In this document: positions 31,861 to 40,661 of the stretch, piece by piece | How positions within the stretch are numbered: the stretch's first letter is position 1 | Layout of the letters: each line of letters begins with the position of its first letter | From: Mogibacterium sp. | GTDB lineage: Bacteria > Bacillota > Clostridia > Peptostreptococcales > Anaerovoracaceae | Direction: 5' to 3' | DNA length: 42,793 nucleotides | NCBI GenBank assembly: GCA_012840975.1 | Contig: DUVP01000001.1 | Coordinates: forward strand, 1-42,793 | Made by a program: the position numbers and the translations under genes | The notes under the pieces: model-generated | The model's input: the letters and a program-made list of their open reading frames with translations, nothing else | Databases searched by the model: none | Told to the model about the DNA's origin: nothing

Positions 31861-34842
31861 CTATTTACAATTTTTCGATGAATCAATCACCAATACTCCC
31901 CTTAGTTGCAAACAATGCTCATAAGCATAAGACCCCAAAGGAGCATAAACGACAAAATCTGAATTTGATTCTATAAATACATTTGTTCCTATATGCTCTA
32001 CGCTCTCCAGTATTTCGATTTCTTTTAGTGAGGAACATCCTCGGAAAGCTTGATTTTCTATTCGGCGTACACTGTCAGGTAAGGTAATTGAGGTAAGACT
32101 TTTGCATCCCTCAAAAGCATTTTCACCAATCACTTCTACACCATCGGGAATAGCGTATGTCGATCCTCTACCGGCCGGATAACATATTATTCTCTTTCCA
32201 AGCTTATCAAACAACACCCCTTCAATGCTTGAGTATTTTTCATTTTTTTCACTTACATTGATTTCTTCTAGGCTATAACAATCACTAAAAGGGGACATTC
32301 CGAGCTCTGACAGTCCGTGTGGCAAATGCATGTTTTTAAGTTTTTCACATCCGACAAAAGCAAAATCTTCAATATATTGAAGGCTTTCAGGGAGCACTAT
32401 TTCCTCTAAAGCTGTACATGCGAAAAAAGCAAATTCTTCTATACCAACAACTGAATTCCCCATGTTAATGTTTCTCATATTGCTACATCCATTGAAACAG
32501 TCATAGCTGATAGTGGTCAATTGTTGCGGTAGTCTGATTTCTTTCAGGGAGATACAATCAAAGAATGCTTCTGCTCCAATTTCTGTTAATGAATCCGGCA
32601 GATTTATTTCCTGAAGATCCCAGCAATACTCAAAAGCACTTTCTTTTATAATTTTTATACTGTCCGGAACTATAACTTTTTTAATCTCTGTACAGCTTTT
32701 GAATCTCTCTCCGGAAAAAGCAGATTCTCCTATAGAAGTAATGCGAACACCATTGTATTCATCAGGGATTTCCACGACTGTTTCTTTTCCTTTATACTTT
32801 TCGATTTCATAAGTCCCGTCCGGCAAGTTTTTTATCGACCATTTGGAAAGGCTAACTTTCTTTGATGTGTTATTTGCCGATAGCTTATTAGCAGATTGTT
32901 TTATCTGTTTGAAATCTATGAATTCAAGCAAATCGGCATACATCGGGTCTTCGGTTAGTTTGTTCTTTATTCTCAACAGATATTTACCGCATTCGACATC
33001 TCCGTTAAAAAGGACTAAATATAATGCCATGAATCTCTTATATTCCGGTGTCTTAACGTCAAAAAACAATGATTTCTTTGTACCAAAATCTCCAGTTTCA
33101 AAAAACTCGGCAAGATTGAATTCATCTTTATTCTCTTTCCAGTTCCCAAGCAGCTGAACAGGAATAAATGTATCCTTATATCTAATTTTCAATATTAAAT
33201 CTTGCTCCATGCTTTTTCCGCCATATTTATAATATATGGCCGGTGTTAGTGCAACCTCATCAATTGTTATCGGTGTTGATGGCAGTTCAATTGATAGTGA
33301 CCCTTTTATTGTTTCCGCAAACGCATATTCGCCGATTGTCTTTATACTATCAGGTAAAATCACTTTTCGAAGGTGTTTACAGTTATAAAATGCGAATTCT
33401 TCAATAGATTCCACACCCTCAGGAACAGCAAAGGTTTTTCCGTGTCGTTCTTCAGGATATCTGATCAATTGTTTCATGTTATTCGAAAACAGAATTCCAT
33501 CAACAGAACGAAAGAGCTTGTTATTCTCATCAACATTTATCTGTTTTAGGGGTATATCCAGAAGACCTATTTTTTTCATGCTTGCCGGCAGGAATAATGA
33601 ATCTGACTTCATCTTTGCTTCTGAATAGGTATTAAAGCACATATCAATCAAAACTGTGGTACCATTTCGGATTCTTAATCCACCTTTATAATCAAAGTCA
33701 AAACCACATGCCATGTGAGCAACATAATAGACTCCTTCTATTGGATCAGACTCACATTTGTCAAATGCACGTGAAAAGTCCCCTGGGTCAGGATCGAGAA
33801 ATTCAACATTTCTCAAATTTTCACAGCAGGAAAACGCACTATCACCTATTTCCTTTAGTTCTTCCGGAATTACAACAGATTTCAGCCTATAACAACAGAA
33901 AAATGCGGATCTGCCTATCTTCTTCACATTTTTCGGAATTACAATATGCTCCAGATTATAACAATCGGAAACTGCATTTTTGTAAATCTCTGTGACTGTT
34001 TCAGGAATGATAAATTCTGTTCTTTTTCTTGGATAAAAAATCAATTTTGTTTTTGTTTTATCTAATATTATCCCGTCTACAGATGAAAAAGTCGGGTGAT
34101 GATCATCAATTTCAAAAGACTCCACGTTATTAAAAACATCTCCTATATGATACCATTCGGTTATATTAATTGGAATCCTGCAGCATTGCGTATCGCCTAA
34201 ATAAATCAGTGCTCTTCCTGAAAGATCATCAAATATTATTCCATCAGCATTTGATATTCCTTCCCCTTCAATTACAATCTCCGATGCTTTTACTTTCTCA
34301 TTTATAGTCCATGGTAATTCTTTCCAAGTATACGTGGTCGGAAATACTATTCTCTTTAGTTTTTCACAGTTTGCAAAAGCGAAATAATCTATATTTTTTA
34401 CACCATTCGGGATTATCACTTCCTCAGCATCTGAAAATACTATATATACTTTTTCCATGCTTTTATCCATCAGCATTTTGTCAAATACTGTAAAAACCGT
34501 GTTGTTTTCATCCACAGTTGTTTTTTCGATTCCATGCCAATTATTAATATCTCTAACATCATGCTCAATATGCAGGTTCCTCACGCTCTTCGAAACATAT
34601 TTGATTTCTCTGTATGATTGTTTTGAGATATTATCCTGATACGTATAGTATAAAATACCATTAGAGAATTCAAAGTTACTATTACCACCTATAAAAAACT
34701 CCTCTATATTCGGGAAGGAGCTTAACGGGATCCTAATCTCATGACTCATCACTCCGGCCGGAATAATCACTTTCTTTACTTCCTTGCCATGTTCTAGTAT
34801 GAACGAACTTTTATAGTTTTCATTAATATAAATTGTGTCCAT
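31861..34842 (-). CDS. BspA-type leucine-rich-repeat protein (LRR_5) without visible export signal
   Basis: A 993-residue protein built from about 23-residue LRR_5 repeats with the pattern IxxxAFxxCxxLxxIxLPxS. Arrays lie at about 120-530 and 690-985, split by a non-repeat segment (about 540-690) with a charged helical region. Some repeats have GVLFDK or GILFS insertions typical of bacterial BspA-like proteins. BspA relatives in oral and gut bacteria bind host matrix or other bacteria, but those carry signal peptides. Here residues 1-30 are polar (MDTIYINENYKS...) and no wall anchor is seen, so the location is uncertain. AAGGAAT precedes the ATG. No promoter was assigned. Confidence 0.85.
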   Translation of the reverse strand: MDTIYINENYKSSFILEHGKEVKKVIIPAGVMSHEIRIPLSSFPNIEEFFIGGNSNFEFSNGILYYTYQDNISKQSYREIKYVSKSVRNLHIEHDVRDINNWHGIEKTTVDENNTVFTVFDKMLMDKSMEKVYIVFSDAEEVIIPNGVKNIDYFAFANCEKLKRIVFPTTYTWKELPWTINEKVKASEIVIEGEGISNADGIIFDDLSGRALIYLGDTQCCRIPINITEWYHIGDVFNNVESFEIDDHHPTFSSVDGIILDKTKTKLIFYPRKRTEFIIPETVTEIYKNAVSDCYNLEHIVIPKNVKKIGRSAFFCCYRLKSVVIPEELKEIGDSAFSCCENLRNVEFLDPDPGDFSRAFDKCESDPIEGVYYVAHMACGFDFDYKGGLRIRNGTTVLIDMCFNTYSEAKMKSDSLFLPASMKKIGLLDIPLKQINVDENNKLFRSVDGILFSNNMKQLIRYPEERHGKTFAVPEGVESIEEFAFYNCKHLRKVILPDSIKTIGEYAFAETIKGSLSIELPSTPITIDEVALTPAIYYKYGGKSMEQDLILKIRYKDTFIPVQLLGNWKENKDEFNLAEFFETGDFGTKKSLFFDVKTPEYKRFMALYLVLFNGDVECGKYLLRIKNKLTEDPMYADLLEFIDFKQIKQSANKLSANNTSKKVSLSKWSIKNLPDGTYEIEKYKGKETVVEIPDEYNGVRITSIGESAFSGERFKSCTEIKKVIVPDSIKIIKESAFEYCWDLQEINLPDSLTEIGAEAFFDCISLKEIRLPQQLTTISYDCFNGCSNMRNINMGNSVVGIEEFAFFACTALEEIVLPESLQYIEDFAFVGCEKLKNMHLPHGLSELGMSPFSDCYSLEEINVSEKNEKYSSIEGVLFDKLGKRIICYPAGRGSTYAIPDGVEVIGENAFEGCKSLTSITLPDSVRRIENQAFRGCSSLKEIEILESVEHIGTNVFIESNSDFVVYAPLGSYAYEHCLQLRGVLVIDSSKNCK

Positions 34843-35230
34843 TTACTATTCCTTTCTTTATTAAAGTATCCGTTCAAAATCAGTTCATACTTTAACCGCC
34901 GGATATATATCATTCTCAACATCTTAAAGATAGAAATATTGGATTAGAATTCCATCCTCTTTATCATATTCTTAGTTGTAAAAAAGAGTCTTATGTGTTT
35001 ACAAACATATTGTACATCGCAAAGCACTTTTTTTCTTCCCTTTCTTATGTTCTTTTGAGTTCATGAATTATTGTATCTGTTTATGATGATAAAGCCGGCT
35101 TAAAATCAAGATCTTTGTATACAATAAGATTCGTGTGCAATTTCCCATTAAAAACAATCGAGAAAATATACGCCATCAGGGCAAATAAGGTTGATTTTAT
35201 TGATTAACTCAAATAATTTCATACATTTTC
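34843..35230. other. Gene-poor stretch between LRR gene and decayed ATPase
   Basis: About 390 A/T-rich bases with no ORF of family resemblance on either strand and no clear terminator. It must contain the promoter of the leftward LRR gene, but no pair of hexamers stands out. Its right part may be the eroded 5' end of the ATPase pseudogene, since no start codon for that gene remains. Confidence 0.5.
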
Positions 35231-35878
35231 AGAACGAGACTCCGAAAATGTATTGATTTCACTGCCCATTTTCCTGTAGTTGTTGTTTCTGGAGCGAGAC
35301 AGACCGGTAAAACCACATTGGTAAAAGAAACTTTCGGATTGCAAGAGAATGTCATTTACGTTACTTTGGACTATCCGAGGATAAGAAACCTGGCGAAAAC
35401 CGGGCCATTATTATCTTATAGGTTCGCAAATGTTTCGCATGATGAAGAACGTCAGCGAGTCATTAGCCGGTAGAGTTGGACTGCTTTCCTTGTTCGGATT
35501 CAGCCGTTCGGAAATATACGCAAAACCTGAAGTCCCGTTCCTCCCTTCAAATGCTCAACGAGAAAAGAGCAAAGAAACTGTAATCACTGTTTTCGATCGC
35601 ATATTTAGAGGAAGTATGCCGCAATTAGTTGTGGACCCGGAATTAACTCCGGAAGCATATTTCAATGCGTATATGCAGACATATATAGAGCGTGACTAAG
35701 GGATTTGCTCGAATTAAAAAACGAGTCAAAATTTCTTAGGTTTATTTCCTGCGCTGCCGCTAGAACCGGACAGGAATTAAATCTATCCGATATCGGAACC
35801 GGTGCGGTAATATGCCTTTCTTCTCAGCAATACCCACTTGATGCAAACAATATAGTTATTCCGATAGGAATGCTTTGA
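35231..35878 (+). pseudogene. Decayed AAA ATPase with DUF4143 domain
   Basis: Three pieces line up with one family. Piece 1 (35231 to about 35405) has Walker A in SGARQTGKTTLVKE and YVTLDYPR. Piece 2 (about 35403-35697, another frame) has GHYYLIGSQMFRMMKNV, SLAGRVGLL and ends TYIERD. Piece 3 (35696-35878, frame of piece 1) has RDLLELKNESKFLRF, AAARTGQELNLSDI and then jumps to the normal C-terminus GTGAVICLSSQQYPLD. Lesions: about 40 residues with Walker B lost with a frameshift near 35405, a one-base loss at about 35697, and an in-frame loss of roughly 200 residues after LSDI. The start codon is also missing. These ATPases are mostly of unknown function and often mobile-island genes. Confidence 0.8.
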
Positions 35879-35907
35879 TGATTCCATTTTATAGTAGTTT
35901 TAGCAAC

Positions 35908-35947
35908 GAAAAAAGGCGTCATACTTTCTATCAAAATATGATGCCTT
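35908..35947 (-). terminator. Terminator of the tRNA-Gly gene
   Basis: On the minus strand, AAGGCATCATA and TATGACGCCTT form an 11-bp stem with one mismatch, followed by TTTT, 4 bases after the tRNA CCA end. Confidence 0.75.
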
Positions 35948-35950
35948 CTC

Positions 35951-36024
35951 TGGAGCGGGTGAAGGGAATCGAACCCTCGACATCAGCTTGGGAAGCTGGA
36001 GTTTTGCCATTAAACTACACCCGC
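35951..36024 (-). tRNA. tRNA-Gly (anticodon CCC)
   Basis: A 74-base tRNA with encoded CCA. Acceptor arms GCGGGTG and CACCCGC pair fully. The D-arm contains AGTTTAATGGC, the T-arm GGGTTCGATTCCC. The anticodon loop is TTCCCAA, giving CCC, which reads GGG glycine codons. The sequence layout is close to the bacterial glyU type. Single-gene unit with promoter and terminator. Confidence 0.95.
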
Positions 36025-36035
36025 AGACAAACTGT

Positions 36036-36041
36036 ATTATA
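36036..36041 (-). promoter_or_regulatory. -10 element of the tRNA-Gly promoter
   Basis: Perfect TATAAT on the minus strand, 11 bases before the tRNA 5' end plus a start-site gap of normal size. The -35 region lies inside the hairpin at 36046-36081 and is not consensus. Confidence 0.5.
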
Positions 36042-36045
36042 ACTC

Positions 36046-36081
36046 ATAAGCCTGATTTACGAAAGATTAAATCAGGCTTAT
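36046..36081 (-). terminator. 13-bp hairpin after the TrmB-aminotransferase gene
   Basis: Perfect arms ATAAGCCTGATTT (36046-36058) and AAATCAGGCTTAT (36069-36081), 10-base loop, starting 10 bases after the stop codon. No run of Ts follows, so termination may be partial, with read-through into the tRNA. Confidence 0.5.
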
Positions 36082-36090
36082 TTCAAAGCT

Positions 36091-38019
36091 TTATTCTATT
36101 TCTTCCATTGCCTCCTTAATTATCGCAGGTAGCTTCCTGCATTTATATTCAGGAATTGAAGCAACTGAAACCCTGACTCCGCCTTTTATAGGTACGAGGA
36201 ATACTCCTTTTTTCTCAAGTGCCGCACACAGTTTATCCGGTTCTGCGTAAGGAACTGTAACAAAGAACCCCGCATTAAAAGGAACAATCTCCAATCCGAC
36301 ATTTGCAGCTTCCTCGGCAAAGGCATTTCCTCTCGCCTGCAGCATATTTCTGTCTTTTCTTCTCTCTTCCCTTGCCTCTTCAAGCAGTTCCGTATCTGCG
36401 TATATTTTTTCTATAATTGCCTGAGGCGCTCTCGGTGAATTCGACCAGCTCGCTCTCGATGAGAAAGTACATACTCTTTCGAACTCCTCTGCAAGTTCGG
36501 GATTATTGGCAAGGCAGATCATAGCCGCACATCTGAACCCGTAAAGTGAGAAAGTTTTGGATGCACTATATGCGATTATTGGCAAAATGTTTGCCCTCAT
36601 ATTATCTATAACTTTGAGAAATTCACGAGTTTCTTCATCTTCTCCCGCAAAATCTATATATGCTACATCAACAAGAAGTGCTATTTTCTTATCAAAGTCT
36701 ACAGCCTCGAGAACGTTCTTAATTCCGTACCAATCATCAAGAGAAAGCGAGTAGCCTGTCGGGTTATTCGCAGGTGTATTTAAAATTATGACAAGATGCT
36801 CCTGATTCCTGGTAAGCTTTTTAACTTTATAGGCAAAATCTTCAATATTAAACTTTCCGTCCTCGTCAAACATATCAAAATATTCGAGACTTCTTCCCAT
36901 TTCACCTACTATGCTCGTATATGGCGCCCAGTGCCAGTTGTGTGTGAGAACCTTATCTCCGGGGCATGAATAGTTTGCAATTGTATTTCTTATTGCACCT
37001 GTACCTCCGGGTGTTGCAACAACAGCTGTATAGCTTTTTACTTCATATGTGTTGAAAGCCGCCTTCTTTATCGCTTCCTTAAATCCGGGTGTTCCGGCAA
37101 TAGGAGCGTATTCGGCATATTCGGAAGGTGATAAACCTTCGATTGCTTTTTGTACCGAAGCCATAACTACAAGCTCTCCATTGTCGTCAAGCAAAGTTCC
37201 TATAGTCGAATTGATTACAGCTTCTTCACCCAGTTCTTTAATCAAAGACTTCGCTCTTCCGCTAGCAGAAAAAGCTTTGTCTTCTTTCGGAATATCTCTT
37301 CCGTTGTATGCTGCCATTGATGTTATAGTCATTTCTTCTTTCTTAGCCTCTCTCACGTTTTTTCTTTTAACTGTATTTGCCGGTTTTTTCCTGCCGATTA
37401 TCAGTTTTTTTATTTTTTCACCCTGTCCGCTGAATTTCGCTTCATATTCCGTTTCTATATTTTCCCCATCATTCCTGGCATGCAAATCTCTTGTTATATC
37501 GATTATTTTAAGATCTGCAGCTTCGATTTCTCTGATAGTCCACTCAAACAATCCCGTATTATCTGTCTTAAATTCAATTCTTCCTTTATCTGCGAGAACG
37601 TCAAAATACGTCTTTAAGCGCTGCCTATATGTAAGCCTTCTCTTGAACCAGTACTTCTTCGGCAAAGGATCGCTGAAGTTAAGATATATTTTTTCTATCT
37701 CTGATTCACAAAACCAGTCTGTAAGGGTTTCTACAAAGCTCGGAATAAAGATAACATTTACAAGACTTTTTTCAGCAACTTTTTCCAATGCTCGCAGCAG
37801 GACTCCGCGATGACCTTCGATTGCAATGAAGAATTTATCCCCATCTCTTTCTGCAATTTCCGATATAAATTTGCCTTTTCCGCATCCTATTTCAACGTGT
37901 ACAGGTCTCCCCTTTGCGAAATCTTTCCAATTCCCTTTGTGTGAAGCAGGGTCGTCTATTATCAGGTGTTCGTATTTATTAAATTTTTCCTCTAAATTCT
38001 TTACCCTTCTCTGTCTCAA
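36091..38019 (-). CDS. trmB: TrmB tRNA (guanine-N7)-methyltransferase fused to a PLP aminotransferase
   Basis: One open frame of 642 codons holds two enzymes. Residues 1-212 are TrmB, which makes m7G46 in tRNA: SAM loop EIGCGKGKF (43-51), NFSDPLPKK (114-122), RRLT (127-130) and FKTDN (150-154). Residues 230-642 are a class I/II aminotransferase: GGTGAIRN (338-345), NNPTG (418-422), D451 and the PLP lysine K488 in SASKTFSLYGFR. A basic linker (213-229) joins them. A possible internal ATG at 37332 lacks a good ribosome site. The TTG start at 38019 overlaps the ecfT stop (TTGA), with GAGG eight bases upstream. The aminotransferase half looks like clostridial aromatic or branched-chain enzymes; the substrate is not certain. 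Confidence 0.88.
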   Translation of the reverse strand: MRQRRVKNLEEKFNKYEHLIIDDPASHKGNWKDFAKGRPVHVEIGCGKGKFISEIAERDGDKFFIAIEGHRGVLLRALEKVAEKSLVNVIFIPSFVETLTDWFCESEIEKIYLNFSDPLPKKYWFKRRLTYRQRLKTYFDVLADKGRIEFKTDNTGLFEWTIREIEAADLKIIDITRDLHARNDGENIETEYEAKFSGQGEKIKKLIIGRKKPANTVKRKNVREAKKEEMTITSMAAYNGRDIPKEDKAFSASGRAKSLIKELGEEAVINSTIGTLLDDNGELVVMASVQKAIEGLSPSEYAEYAPIAGTPGFKEAIKKAAFNTYEVKSYTAVVATPGGTGAIRNTIANYSCPGDKVLTHNWHWAPYTSIVGEMGRSLEYFDMFDEDGKFNIEDFAYKVKKLTRNQEHLVIILNTPANNPTGYSLSLDDWYGIKNVLEAVDFDKKIALLVDVAYIDFAGEDEETREFLKVIDNMRANILPIIAYSASKTFSLYGFRCAAMICLANNPELAEEFERVCTFSSRASWSNSPRAPQAIIEKIYADTELLEEAREERRKDRNMLQARGNAFAEEAANVGLEIVPFNAGFFVTVPYAEPDKLCAALEKKGVFLVPIKGGVRVSVASIPEYKCRKLPAIIKEAMEEIE

Positions 38020-38816
38020 GCGATAAACCTCGATCCTATTATGATTCCCAGAAATATTGTCATCAGAACAGCCGCAACAATATCTTCTTTATTGAAATGA
38101 ATTTCGTTCATTCTCGTACGCCCTTCTCCGCCGTGATAACACCTTGCTTCCATAGCCAGAGCCAGCTCCTGTGCAATCCTGAACGAACTTATGAAAAGCG
38201 GAACAAGTATAGGTATGAGACTCTTTGCTCTTCGGAATATATTGCCGCTCTCAAAATCCGCACCCCTTGCCTGCTGTGCCTTGATGATTTTATCCGTTTC
38301 ATCCATCAAAGTAGGTATAAACCTTAATGCAATAGTCATCATCAATGCTATCTCATGGCTCGGCACTCCAATCTTCGAAAAAGGTCTCAACAGCTTCTCC
38401 AGCCCGTCAGTCAGTGCTATCGGCTTTGTACAAAGGGTCAGAATTGAAGAGCCTATTATAAGAAGCACCAGCCTGATTACCATAAATGCAGCTCTGATCA
38501 GCCCTTCATAAGTAATTGTGAATATCCACCAATGCCAGAGAACCCTCCCATCAAACATCAGCATATTGATAACGAAAGTAAAAGCTATAATAAGAAACAC
38601 CGGAGTAAGTCCCCTGAATATAAATTTCAGAGGAACTCGGGAAATTCCGATAACCGTAAACAATGCAGTCCCGGCAATCAGGAATCCCCAGAAATTATTA
38701 ACGACAAACATCTCTGCGATAAACAGAAATGTTCCGATAATCTTCGTTCTCGCATCCAGCCTGTGTATTGGTGATTTACCCGGGAAGTATTGACCCAGTG
38801 TAATATCTCTTATCAT
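38016..38816 (-). CDS. ecfT: ECF transporter transmembrane subunit
   Basis: A 266-residue membrane protein with about five to six helices. The two cytoplasmic coupling-helix motifs that contact the ATPases are visible as QQARGAD (about 184-190) and AMEARCY (about 225-231), the Ala-Arg-Gly type. It is the scaffold of a group II energy-coupling factor transporter shared by several vitamin or metal S-components encoded elsewhere; none lies in the window. The start overlaps the ecfA2 stop (ATGA) and has GAGG upstream. Confidence 0.93.
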   Translation of the reverse strand: MIRDITLGQYFPGKSPIHRLDARTKIIGTFLFIAEMFVVNNFWGFLIAGTALFTVIGISRVPLKFIFRGLTPVFLIIAFTFVINMLMFDGRVLWHWWIFTITYEGLIRAAFMVIRLVLLIIGSSILTLCTKPIALTDGLEKLLRPFSKIGVPSHEIALMMTIALRFIPTLMDETDKIIKAQQARGADFESGNIFRRAKSLIPILVPLFISSFRIAQELALAMEARCYHGGEGRTRMNEIHFNKEDIVAAVLMTIFLGIIIGSRFIA

Positions 38817-39670
38817 TTCTTCCTCTTCATAAATTCCTTTATATCTTCAGCAGCTTCATCAAGAGTGAGAGCCGAGCTGGTAAATCCGTCTATACTTTTT
38901 GAGATTTTTCTCATTATATCCAAAGCGGGCGGTACATCAAGTCCCATAGATTCAAGCAAAGCGTCCTGCGTAAAAATTTCCCTTGGCCTTCCCTCCAATA
39001 CAATTTTTCCATTTTCCATTACGATGACTCTGTCGCACATCTTTGCAATATCGCCCATATTATGTGACACTAAAATAATTGTTATTTCTTTTTCTTCGTT
39101 TATCCTGCGAATCATCGATAAGATATCTCTGTGAGCAGTAGGATCGAGACCGGCTGTCGGCTCGTCGAGAATCAGAACGGAAGGTCTCATTGCAATAACG
39201 CCTGCTATCGCAACCCTTCTTTTCATACCTCCCGAAAGTTCAAATGGTGAAGAATCTTTAATTTCCTCATAATCCAATCCGACTATCTCGATAGCTTCGC
39301 GAACCGTTTTTTTAAGCTCCTCACCCTCTATTCCAAGATTTTTCGGGCCGAAAGCCACATCATCAACCACAGTCTCTTCAAACAACTGATATTCAGGATA
39401 TTGAAATACCAAACCCACCCTGCGTCTTATGTCGACAAGATCGGTTTTATCATCCGTAATACATTCACCATCTACAAATACATGACCCGAGTCAGGTTTC
39501 AACAGACCGTTCATATGCTGTAAAAGCGTTGATTTGCCCGAGCCGGTATGTCCTATGATGCCTACCATTTCACCTTCACTGATTGTCAGCGAAACATCGT
39601 CAAGTGCAACCGTCTCACCGGGCAATCCCGGATTATATACATATTTTAAATTTTTTATTTCAATAGACAT
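38813..39670 (-). CDS. ecfA2: ECF transporter ATPase 2
   Basis: A 285-residue ABC ATPase: Walker A GHTGSGKST (40-48), Q-loop VFQYPEYQLF, signature LSGGMKRR and Walker B VLILDEPTAGLD. The LSGGMKRR form and YPEYQLF are typical of EcfA2. The start lies 16 bases inside the end of ecfA1, with GAGGATATAAT just ahead. It pairs with EcfA1 to drive substrate uptake through EcfT. Confidence 0.94.
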   Translation of the reverse strand: MSIEIKNLKYVYNPGLPGETVALDDVSLTISEGEMVGIIGHTGSGKSTLLQHMNGLLKPDSGHVFVDGECITDDKTDLVDIRRRVGLVFQYPEYQLFEETVVDDVAFGPKNLGIEGEELKKTVREAIEIVGLDYEEIKDSSPFELSGGMKRRVAIAGVIAMRPSVLILDEPTAGLDPTAHRDILSMIRRINEEKEITIILVSHNMGDIAKMCDRVIVMENGKIVLEGRPREIFTQDALLESMGLDVPPALDIMRKISKSIDGFTSSALTLDEAAEDIKEFMKRKK

Positions 39671-40497
39671 ATTATATCCTCTATTGTGGTAGCAGACTCC
39701 GGAAGTCCTGATCTGTCCCTAAGGTCTATAAGCGGAGGCATTTCGAGACCTGCCCCTTCTATAAGCCTACGATTTCCGAAAAGTTCCGACGGCTTTCCGT
39801 CGCTATATAATTTACCGTCCTTGAGAACTATTATTCTCTCAGCCTGTTCCGCTTCGTGCATATAATGAGTTATCAGTATAGTTGTTATTCCTTCCTGATT
39901 CAGCTCCTTAATGATATTCATTACCTGTTTTCTTCCTTTAGGATCGAGCATAGCGGTAGGCTCATCAAAGATTATACATTCAGGTCTCATAGCCAAAGCT
40001 CCGGCTATTGCAATTCGCTGTTTCTGTCCGCCGGAGAGCATATGTGCACCCTTATCTCTACAATCGTACATGTCGACCTGCTTAAGAGCACTATCAACTC
40101 TCTTTCTTATTTCTACAGGATCAACCCCTAAATTCTCCGGACCAAATGCAACATCATCCTCAACCAGAGAAGATACTATCTGATTATCCGGATTTTGGAA
40201 TACCATGCCGACACGACTACGAATATCCCATAGATGCTCTTCATCATAAGTACTTAATCCGTCGACATAAACTTCTCCGGATTTTGGCATAATAAGACCG
40301 TTCAGGCATTTTGCCAATGTCGATTTTCCCGAGCCGTTCATGCCGATTATCGAAACAAAGCTGCCTTTTTCTATATCAAAACTGACATCATCGATCGCTC
40401 TTGTCTTAAGCTCTTCAAGACCTTCCTCGTTGACGTGCGTAAAATCTACTATTAAATTGCGGACACTGATAAAAGTCTTTCTATTTTCTTGCTTCAT
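39655..40497 (-). CDS. ecfA1: ECF transporter ATPase 1
   Basis: A 280-residue ABC ATPase: Walker A GMNGSGKST (52-60), Q-loop VFQNPDNQIV, signature LSGGQKQR and Walker B CIIFDEPTAMLD. The NPDNQ loop is typical of EcfA1. It is the first gene of ecfA1-ecfA2-ecfT-trmB/AT, all overlapping by a few bases. No Shine-Dalgarno is present before the ATG; a promoter -10 ends only nine bases upstream, so the message is nearly leaderless. Confidence 0.94.
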   Translation of the reverse strand: MKQENRKTFISVRNLIVDFTHVNEEGLEELKTRAIDDVSFDIEKGSFVSIIGMNGSGKSTLAKCLNGLIMPKSGEVYVDGLSTYDEEHLWDIRSRVGMVFQNPDNQIVSSLVEDDVAFGPENLGVDPVEIRKRVDSALKQVDMYDCRDKGAHMLSGGQKQRIAIAGALAMRPECIIFDEPTAMLDPKGRKQVMNIIKELNQEGITTILITHYMHEAEQAERIIVLKDGKLYSDGKPSELFGNRRLIEGAGLEMPPLIDLRDRSGLPESATTIEDIICLLK

Positions 40498-40506
40498 AAC
40501 TTTTTA

Positions 40507-40535
40507 ATTATATCTTATGAAGATAGGAATAACAA
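40507..40535 (-). promoter_or_regulatory. Promoter giving a near-leaderless ecfA1 message
   Basis: Minus strand TTGTTA (40530-40535), 17-base spacer, TATAAT (40507-40512), nine bases before the ATG at 40497. Transcription would start within a few bases of the initiation codon. Confidence 0.6.
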
Positions 40536-40576
40536 TGTTTAATGAAATTAACAGATTATCAGTTTTCGTTATTAAT

Positions 40577-40640
40577 AAAAAAACTCCTTTGTTACATGAT
40601 GGAGGTTGATCTCCACATCAATATAACTCCGGAGGTTTTC
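40577..40640 (-). terminator. Branched terminator after the ornithine-cyclodeaminase-like gene
   Basis: On the minus strand AAACCTCC pairs with GGAGTTT across a structured loop that holds its own GATG/CATC and GGAG/CTCC stem; TTTTTTTATT follows. The reverse strand also ends in T-runs, so it could act both ways. Confidence 0.55.
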
Positions 40641-40661
40641 TTTTTTAAAAACTTATAGTAA

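Noticed and set aside
37049-37813. A 254-codon plus-strand frame antisense to the TrmB-aminotransferase gene
   Set aside because: It lies wholly inside a gene with clear enzyme motifs on the other strand. Its protein is serine/leucine-rich shadow sequence with no domain.
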